Shown here: positions 5,265-10,931 of the stretch, in pieces | Layout: every line of letters begins with the position of its first letter | How positions within the stretch are numbered: the first letter of the stretch is position 1 | DNA from: Candidatus Komeilibacteria bacterium | GTDB taxonomy: Bacteria; Patescibacteriota; Patescibacteriia; UBA1558; 2-01-FULL-52-15 | Direction of reading: 5' to 3' | Assembly: GCA_016204595.1 (NCBI GenBank) | Contig: JACQKJ010000001.1 | Coordinates: 1-10,931, forward strand | DNA length: 10,931 nucleotides | Program-made: the position numbers and the translations under genes | The notes under the pieces: generated by a model | Database searches by the model: none | Told to the model about the DNA's origin: nothing | The model's input: the letters and a program-made list of their open reading frames with translations, nothing else

Positions 5265-7898
5265 ATGTCACGTTTGGTTCCGTGGAAGCATCAGCTTGAA
5301 GCGGAGAAGGCAGTCACTGACGCCTATCGACGCGGCCTATTAGCTGCTTTGATGGTCATGGCAACCGGCCTTGGCAAGAATCTGACCTCGGCTCTTGCGT
5401 ACAGACGTTTTCGGCGCTCCATGCAGCATATGCATGGGCGAAGCAGGATCCTGTTCCTCGCGCACCAGTCCGACCTGCTTGATCAGGCACAAGAGACGTT
5501 CAAGGAGATGTTCAAGACAACAATGACCTACGGTTCGTTTAACGGCGTGGCCAAAGAGCCTCGAGAGACCGCAGTCTTTGCGACTTTCCAGAGCATGGAT
5601 CATGCGCTCTTCGGGCGACAACGCGGGAAACGACGAACCTTCTCGCGTAGAAGTTTCGACTACATCGTGGTGGATGAATCTCATCACAGCCACGCGCATA
5701 CGTATCGCCGGGTGATTCGGTACTTCAAACCGCAGTTCATGCTCGGGATGACCGCAACACCGGACAGGACTGATCTACTGGATATCCGCGAGATATACGG
5801 TGAAGAGGTTTATTCTCTGCCGCTTGAAGAGGGCCTTGCGAAAGGGCTCCTGACACCGGTCGATTACCGGCTCGTGACTGACGGGCTTCACGATCTGAGC
5901 ATTCTCAACACTCCGATTGGGAAATTGAGCGTTAAGCGTTTGAACAAGACGCTCTTCATCCCCCGACGAGACAAGGAGATCGCGCGCATCATTACCCGTC
6001 ACATCCAGCGAGTATCAAACCCTCGCACGATGGTCTTCTGTCCCTCGATCCGATACTGTGATCGACTGGTCGGTAAGCTTCCGAATGCTGTCGCGATCCA
6101 TTCACAACTTCCCGACAGAGAACAGACGGAGCGGCTCAAAGAGTTCCGTGCTGGAGATTACGATACCGTTTTGACCGTTGATAAGTTCAACGAAGGCATT
6201 GATATTCCTGACGCGAATATCATCGTCTTCCTGCGGTCGACAGCGGCACGGATCATTTTCCTGCAGCAGCTGGGACGCGGACTTCGGAAGATACGCGGCA
6301 AGAAACGCGTTCTGGTGCTTGATTTCGCGGGGAACTGCCAACGCCTGCAGATGATCAACAAACTCTGGACCGATGTGGGCAACATCAAGCGTCCCGGGTC
6401 CGGCAGGACCAAGGATCCGGCTGTTTCCGTGGATATTGGGACGGTTATGTTCTCCCAAACAGCTCAGAAAATCCTGCGCGTGCTCGATCAGATCAAGATT
6501 GGCTACACCAAAGAACTGCTGATCGCGCAGCTGAGGCGGTTGAAGCGCCAGCTTGGTCGGATACCGATGCAGGCGGACATCAATGAAGCAAGCAAGCGGG
6601 GCGAGTGTGGAAGTACCAGTGCTCTGAACAGGGTATTCGGCTCGCTTGCAGAAGCACAGCGCGCTGCGGGGATGAAGCCGTTCTATGCAGACACAACACC
6701 GGAAGCGCTTCTAGATCAGTTAAAGCAGCTACAGCATACGTTGGGCCGCGTTCCGAAAAAGGAGGATATAGAAGCCGCAAGTGCACGCGGTGAGTGTGCG
6801 AGTGCGACCTCATTCACCAAACCCTTCGGCTCGCTAGCACTGGCCTTGCAAGCGGCCGGCATGACGCCAACTCGAAGAAGTCAAAGTTTTGGCGGCAAAC
6901 CAAAGAAGGCCGATCTTGTCGCTCAGCTGCAACGGCTACGTGAAAAGGTGGGCCGCGTTCCCACAGGAAGAGATATTAACGCAGCGAGTAAACGTGGTGA
7001 AATCGTCAATTCCGACTGGATCCGCAAAGCGTTCGGCTCGGTAATGGGCGCCCATCGTGCGGCAGGGATGACGCCGTACATAACGCGAAACATTTCGCCG
7101 GCTTTAATGGTGGGGCAACTTAGGAGCCTGAAGCGTAGACTCGGTCGGGTCCCGACGGTTGATGACATCAACGAAGCAAGCAAGCGGCGCGAGTGCGTGA
7201 GTTATTCGAGTTTGATCAAGAAATTCGAATCTTTCAGCGGAGCATTACGCGCAGCTGGACTGAAACCGTATCTTCTGCCCACCACTCGAAAAGCGCTTTT
7301 GGAGCAACTTCGACAGTTGCAGCAGAAGCTCGGTCGGATACCGACATCGGATGACGTTCGAGCCGCAAGCAAGCGGCGCGAGTGTGCGAGCCCGACGCCA
7401 TTCCTTGCGGAATTCGGTTCTCTGACTGAAGCAAAGCGTGCAGCAGGGATGAAGTTGTTCTTTGCCGACACGTCACCGGATGCAATACTTGTACAACTCA
7501 AGCGATTGAGGCGCAAGCTGGGTCATGTGCCAATTACCAAGGAGCTGCGGGACGCATGTAAACGAGGAGAGTGCGCCCATCCGTCAACCATTGTTAAGAT
7601 CTTCGGTACGCTCAAAGCCGCTTGCCGGAAAGCAGGCATGGAGATACAGGGGCGTCCCGATCGTTCGCCTCAAGCTCTTATTGCACAGTTCAAGCGATTG
7701 GGCCGCAAACTCGGTCGGGTTCCTACGTTTGACGACGTAAACGATGCAAGCAAGCGCAACGAAACAGCCTCTACGAGCGTATTTAGAAAGAACTTCGGTT
7801 CAATGCACGATCTTCAGCATGCAGCCGGGATGACGCCAATTCGAAGAAAACCATCGCTCAAAGGTTCAATCAAGTTGAAAAGGAGGAAAAAGAACTAG
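5265..7898 (+). CDS. Superfamily 2 DExH helicase with seven C-terminal homing-endonuclease-associated-type repeats
   Basis: The 877-residue protein begins with an SF2 helicase core. Its motifs are ATGLGKN (33-39, motif I), FLAHQSD (64-70, Ia), VVDESHH (135-141, motif II), TATP (163-166, III), MVFCPS (256-261, IV), FNEGIDIP (308-315, V) and QQLGRGLRK (334-342, VI). This arrangement is typical of helicases related to the RadD and restriction-type translocases. Residues 416-864 hold seven imperfect repeats of 63-69 residues, followed by a basic tail (KLKRRKKN). AGGGGG (5251-5256), eight bases upstream, supports the start. Oddities: motif I has Asn39 where the Mg2+-binding Thr/Ser is expected, and no nuclease motif is seen. 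The expected role is an ATP-driven DNA translocase or helicase targeted by the repeat array; the actual process (repair, defence or other) is not shown by the sequence. Confidence 0.88.
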   Translation: MSRLVPWKHQLEAEKAVTDAYRRGLLAALMVMATGLGKNLTSALAYRRFRRSMQHMHGRSRILFLAHQSDLLDQAQETFKEMFKTTMTYGSFNGVAKEPRETAVFATFQSMDHALFGRQRGKRRTFSRRSFDYIVVDESHHSHAHTYRRVIRYFKPQFMLGMTATPDRTDLLDIREIYGEEVYSLPLEEGLAKGLLTPVDYRLVTDGLHDLSILNTPIGKLSVKRLNKTLFIPRRDKEIARIITRHIQRVSNPRTMVFCPSIRYCDRLVGKLPNAVAIHSQLPDREQTERLKEFRAGDYDTVLTVDKFNEGIDIPDANIIVFLRSTAARIIFLQQLGRGLRKIRGKKRVLVLDFAGNCQRLQMINKLWTDVGNIKRPGSGRTKDPAVSVDIGTVMFSQTAQKILRVLDQIKIGYTKELLIAQLRRLKRQLGRIPMQADINEASKRGECGSTSALNRVFGSLAEAQRAAGMKPFYADTTPEALLDQLKQLQHTLGRVPKKEDIEAASARGECASATSFTKPFGSLALALQAAGMTPTRRSQSFGGKPKKADLVAQLQRLREKVGRVPTGRDINAASKRGEIVNSDWIRKAFGSVMGAHRAAGMTPYITRNISPALMVGQLRSLKRRLGRVPTVDDINEASKRRECVSYSSLIKKFESFSGALRAAGLKPYLLPTTRKALLEQLRQLQQKLGRIPTSDDVRAASKRRECASPTPFLAEFGSLTEAKRAAGMKLFFADTSPDAILVQLKRLRRKLGHVPITKELRDACKRGECAHPSTIVKIFGTLKAACRKAGMEIQGRPDRSPQALIAQFKRLGRKLGRVPTFDDVNDASKRNETASTSVFRKNFGSMHDLQHAAGMTPIRRKPSLKGSIKLKRRKKN
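6510..7856 (+). repeat. Seven tandem coding repeats (63-69 codons each)
   Basis: The units begin near 6510, 6699, 6900, 7098, 7287, 7476 and 7668. Aligning on their QL motif gives spacings of 63, 69, 64, 63, 63 and 64 residues. A typical unit runs: LLxQLxRLxRKLGRVP, then DDINxASKRGEC, a variable stretch, FGSLxEAxRAAGMKP. This matches my knowledge of the Pfam homing-endonuclease-associated repeat (HNH_repeat), a putative DNA-binding helical module. The stretch GCAAGCAAGCGG occurs identically in units 1, 4 and 5 (6588, 7176, 7365), which points to expansion by duplication. Unit 3 carries a longer linker before it. Confidence 0.9.
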
Positions 7899-7918
7899 CG
7901 CGGAAATCATCCGCGAAC

Positions 7919-7942
7919 AAGGGGTTCCCAGGGGAGCCCCTT
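7919..7942 (+). terminator. Intrinsic terminator after the repeat helicase
   Basis: AAGGGGTTCC pairs with GGAGCCCCTT (one G-U pair) around a tight CAGG loop, and the T-run 7941-7944 plus CC follows. It lies 20 bases after the TAG stop. A smaller CGCGG/CCGCG hairpin (7899-7915) directly precedes it. It separates this gene from the next one, so the two helicases are probably not one operon. Confidence 0.8.
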
Positions 7943-7963
7943 TTCCAATTTAGGTTTTCCTAC

Positions 7964-7969
7964 TACACT
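7964..7969 (+). promoter_or_regulatory. -10 box placed to give a leaderless mRNA for the gene at 7976
   Basis: TACACT (five of six -10 bases) lies six bases before ATG 7976, putting the expected RNA start at the ATG. There is no Shine-Dalgarno sequence, and only a weak -35-like element near 7941-7947. The layout matches the one before 2936 (TAYACTT, a few bases, ATG). Confidence 0.5.
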
Positions 7970-7975
7970 TGCCCT

Positions 7976-10921
7976 ATGTCAGTGGATATTTCCAAGCTCA
8001 ATACAGCGCAAAAGGAGGCGGTTACGCATGGCGAAGGACCTGCTTTGCTTGTTGCCGGAGCCGGCACCGGCAAGACCACTGTGGTCACCAACCGCATTGC
8101 CTGGCTTATCCAAGAGGGCAAGGCAAAACCGGAAGAAATTCTTGCAGTGACGTTTACGGAAAAAGCAGCTGCAGAAATGGAGGAGCGGGTGGATCAGCTG
8201 TTGCCGCTGGGTTATACCGATCTGTGGATCCATACCTTCCATGCGTTCTGTCAGCGTGTGCTGCAGCAGCATGCCCTGGATATCGGTCTGCCGACCGATT
8301 GCACGGTCTTTGATCAGACAGCCGTATGGATTCTCATGCGCGAGAACCTTGATCGTTTTGAGCTTGATTATTACAAACCGCTCGGCAATCCCACACGATT
8401 TATTCACGGCCTGGTGACCCATTTTTCACGGTGTAAGGACGAAGGCGTATATCCTCAACAGTATCTCGAGTATGCCGAGAATCTGAAACTTGATTCGGAC
8501 ACGACCGGGGATCAGGATGCCGCAGGTCAGGAAAGTAAACGCATCAACGAATTGGCGAGCGCCTATCACACCTATCAGCAGCTTCTCCTGGAGCACAATG
8601 CTTTGGATTTCGGCGATCTTATCAATTACACGCTGAAGTTATTCCGCGAGCGGCCGAAAATCCGCGATCAGTATCGGGCGCGGTTCAAGTATATACTCGT
8701 GGACGAGTTCCAGGATACGAACTGGGCGCAGTATGAGCTTATGAAGATCCTCGCCGCGCCCGCGAACAATCTCATGGTGGTTGGCGACGACGACCAGTCG
8801 ATCTATAAATTCCGCGGCGCGTCGTTCTCCAATATCGTCCTGTTCAAAAAAGAATTTCCCACATCACGCGAGATCTTCCTGACCGACAATTACCGTTCGG
8901 GGCAAAAGATCCTCGATGTCGCATACCAGTTTATTCAGCGCAATAACCCTGACCGACTTGAGATCAAGCTCTCAAAAGGAAAAACAAAGTTGAGCAAAAA
9001 ATTGAAGTCGCACAGCGCGAGCGACGGTGAAATTTCGCTCCTGCATTTTCGCACCGGCGATGATGAAGTCCGTGGTGTTATTGAACAGATCGAGAAGCTG
9101 CGCGGGACGCACAAGGATTTTTCATGGAATGACGTTGCGATCCTGGTTCGGGCGAACGATCAGGCGCAGCGCTTCGTACGCTATTTCCGTTCGCTGCATG
9201 TGCCGCATCAGTTCATGGCGGCAAAAGGCCTCTACAGCCAGGAAGTGATCCTGGTGATCCTGTCATACCTCAAATTGTTGGATAATTACCACGAGTCGGA
9301 AGCTTTGTACAAGGTGTTGTCGCTTCCGGTGTGGGGTCTTGCGAACGAGGACCTGATTCATTTGAATCACCTCGCATCAAAAAAAAGCTGGAGCCTGTGG
9401 CATGCGATCCAAAACTATCACGGCGACCTGAAGCTGTCGGAGGCGGGCGTGAAAGCGATCGAGAAATTTTTGGGTCTGGTCGCGGAGCATACCAAGCTCG
9501 CGAAAAAGATCGACCCGTCAGTGCTTATTTACCGTTTTCTTGAGGACAGCGGCTATTTGGAAGTGCTGACGCTTGAAGATAACCTGACAACTCGCGAACA
9601 GCTGCTGTACTTGAATCAGTTTTACAAAAAGGTGCGCACGTGGGAAGAGGAACATTTGGGCGGCGGTGTCAAGGAATTCATCGATTTCATCAATTTGGAG
9701 CTTGAGTCAGGAGAGCTTGGCACGCTGGAGCAGGATATTGAGGAAGGGCCGGAGCAGATCAAACTATCGACCATTCACAGCGCGAAGGGTCTTGAATACC
9801 GGTTCGTGTTCGTCATCGGCGTGGTGCATCTGCGGTTCCCCACGAGAGAACGCAAAGAGGCCATCGAGATCCCGAGCGTCCTTATCAAGGACGTGCTGCC
9901 GGAAGGCGATGCGCATCTGCAGGAAGAGCGGCGCCTGATGTATGTGGCGCTCACCCGCGCGAAGGAGAAAGTGTTCATTACCTATGCCAACGATTACGGC
10001 ACTATAACGCTGAAAAAACCTTCCCGCTTCATCGAAGAGCTTGGTTTTCCGACGGATATAGAGGCGCGCGACGTCAATGCCGAGATCGTTCTGCCCGAAA
10101 CCAAAGAATCGGGAGTCGTGAAATACGCGCTGCCCGCGAAATTCTCGTATACGCAGATCAAGGCCTTTGCCACCTGTCCCAAGCAGTATTACTACGCGCA
10201 TGTGATAAAGATACCGTCTGCCGGACGAGCAGTATTCTCATTCGGAAAGGTCATTCACGCGACCTTGGAAAAGTTCTTTCAGTTGGTGAAGGAACGTGGC
10301 AGTGTGATACAAGGTGATTTATTCGGAAGCAAGAAAGCTGCGGCGAAAAAGGCACCGGTGAGCGAGAAGGAGCTTCTTGGTTTGTACGAGCAGCTCTGGG
10401 TGGAGGACTGGTTCTTCAATGAAGAGGAGAAAAAGAAATACTATGAGCGCGGCAGGACCATGCTTAAGGAATTTTATGCGTCCCTGGGAGATACGATTCC
10501 GGTCCCGGTCGCGCTCGAACAGCCCTTCACCATAAAAGTGGGAGACGTCAGCTTCAAAGGCGTCATTGATCGCATTGACGAGGTGCGGCTCGAAGCAGAA
10601 CCTGCCTGGAAGCTCATAGATTATAAGACCGGCAAACCGCCCAAGGACGGCAAGCTTTCTTTTGCAGACAAGGAGCAGCTTCTTATCTATCAGCTCGCGG
10701 CGAAAGAAGTGTTCGGGAAGAAGGTCGCGGCGCTCGTGTTATACTTTCTTAACACGCAGCAGCAGTTCGAATTCCTGGGTACGGACAAAGAACTGGAAAA
10801 GATCCGTTCGCTGATACTTGATACGGTGCAAAAAATTAAAACGTCCGATTTCGCGCCCACACCAGGCTTTTGGTGCCAGTCCTGCGATTACCGGTTTATT
10901 TGCCCGGCAGCACAGCGATGA
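7976..10921 (+). CDS. UvrD/PcrA-type helicase fused to a RecB/AddB-type nuclease with an Fe-S cysteine signature
   Basis: The 981-residue protein is a superfamily 1A 3'-5' DNA helicase. It shows GAGTGKT (28-34, Walker A), VTFTEKAA (58-65), VDEFQDT (242-248, motif II), VVGDDDQSIYKFRGA (268-282, motif III), NYRS (305-308), TIHSAKGLE (599-607, motif V) and VALTRAKE (657-664, motif VI). From about residue 722 a PD-(D/E)XK nuclease follows: His761 in FGKVIHATLE, Asp865 in GVIDRID, Asp882-x-Lys884 in IDYKTGKP and the Q901xxxY905 helix. Cys734 together with Cys967, Cys970 and Cys976 matches the AddB/Cas4-type 4Fe-4S staple. A role in double-strand-break end processing is inferred. Walker and nuclease residues all look intact. 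TGA at 10919-10921 ends it. Confidence 0.93.
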   Translation: MSVDISKLNTAQKEAVTHGEGPALLVAGAGTGKTTVVTNRIAWLIQEGKAKPEEILAVTFTEKAAAEMEERVDQLLPLGYTDLWIHTFHAFCQRVLQQHALDIGLPTDCTVFDQTAVWILMRENLDRFELDYYKPLGNPTRFIHGLVTHFSRCKDEGVYPQQYLEYAENLKLDSDTTGDQDAAGQESKRINELASAYHTYQQLLLEHNALDFGDLINYTLKLFRERPKIRDQYRARFKYILVDEFQDTNWAQYELMKILAAPANNLMVVGDDDQSIYKFRGASFSNIVLFKKEFPTSREIFLTDNYRSGQKILDVAYQFIQRNNPDRLEIKLSKGKTKLSKKLKSHSASDGEISLLHFRTGDDEVRGVIEQIEKLRGTHKDFSWNDVAILVRANDQAQRFVRYFRSLHVPHQFMAAKGLYSQEVILVILSYLKLLDNYHESEALYKVLSLPVWGLANEDLIHLNHLASKKSWSLWHAIQNYHGDLKLSEAGVKAIEKFLGLVAEHTKLAKKIDPSVLIYRFLEDSGYLEVLTLEDNLTTREQLLYLNQFYKKVRTWEEEHLGGGVKEFIDFINLELESGELGTLEQDIEEGPEQIKLSTIHSAKGLEYRFVFVIGVVHLRFPTRERKEAIEIPSVLIKDVLPEGDAHLQEERRLMYVALTRAKEKVFITYANDYGTITLKKPSRFIEELGFPTDIEARDVNAEIVLPETKESGVVKYALPAKFSYTQIKAFATCPKQYYYAHVIKIPSAGRAVFSFGKVIHATLEKFFQLVKERGSVIQGDLFGSKKAAAKKAPVSEKELLGLYEQLWVEDWFFNEEEKKKYYERGRTMLKEFYASLGDTIPVPVALEQPFTIKVGDVSFKGVIDRIDEVRLEAEPAWKLIDYKTGKPPKDGKLSFADKEQLLIYQLAAKEVFGKKVAALVLYFLNTQQQFEFLGTDKELEKIRSLILDTVQKIKTSDFAPTPGFWCQSCDYRFICPAAQR

Positions 10922-10931
10922 GGAACGAGAG
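10918..10931 (+). CDS. Possible start of a downstream gene overlapping by ATGA (partial)
   Basis: ATGAGGAACGAGAG begins at 10918, and its ATGA overlaps the TGA stop of the helicase-nuclease gene, a common arrangement for translationally coupled genes. Only four codons are visible and no product can be named. A start further downstream is equally possible. Confidence 0.2.

Noticed and set aside
6510..7856. CRISPR-like or non-coding tandem array
   Set aside because: The repeats are about 190 bases long, imperfect at DNA level, keep one reading frame and encode a consistent protein module.
6510..7898. HNH or other homing nuclease domain in the helicase C-terminus
   Set aside because: Only the associated repeat is seen; no His-Asn-His, LAGLIDADG or GIY-YIG catalytic motif is present.
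10919..10921. TGA recoded as an amino acid, as in some CPR lineages
   Set aside because: No in-frame TGA interrupts any confident gene, and TGA ends the helicase-nuclease right after its complete Fe-S cysteine motif.

Overview
The window is ordinary bacterial chromosome with standard stop codons (TGA ends the last large gene). It looks compact, with balanced to slightly GC-rich base composition. Several traits fit an uncultivated small-genome lineage such as the Patescibacteria (CPR): an F-type ATP synthase operon, a short carbonic-anhydrase-like protein, a one-polypeptide UvrD helicase-nuclease, and two genes whose only visible promoter sits almost on the start codon. That placement is inference; no marker in the window fixes the taxon.

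Layout, left to right. Positions 1-2021 are the end of an ATP synthase operon: the last codons of atpG, then atpD and atpC. A perfect 16-bp inverted repeat lies between atpD and atpC, and its right arm begins exactly at the atpC start codon. Next is a beta-carbonic-anhydrase-like gene (2078-2557), read the same way and closed by a strong terminator. The following gap (2558-2935) has no conventional gene, but it is not empty. On the minus strand it holds a near-consensus sigma70 promoter, two ATGA-overlapping micro-ORFs (one with a strong ribosome binding site) and a terminator, so I read it as a candidate small transcription unit. A histidine phosphatase gene (2936-3514) follows, with an extended -10 box directly before its ATG.

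A shared hairpin (3527-3561) separates it from a convergent two-gene minus-strand operon of unknown function (401 aa and 73 aa, translationally coupled). Divergent from that operon is the most unusual large gene, 5265-7898. It is a superfamily 2 DExH helicase followed by seven tandem copies of a 63-69 residue module resembling the homing-endonuclease-associated repeat, and it has an unusual Walker A (GKN instead of GKT). After a terminator, 7976-10921 encodes a UvrD/PcrA-type helicase with a C-terminal RecB/AddB-type nuclease and a four-cysteine iron-sulfur signature.

The ATP synthase genes act together at the membrane. The two helicases are both DNA-processing enzymes but are separated by a terminator and have separate start signals, so I see no evidence that they form one operon. 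No tRNA, rRNA, CRISPR array, transposase or integrase is visible.
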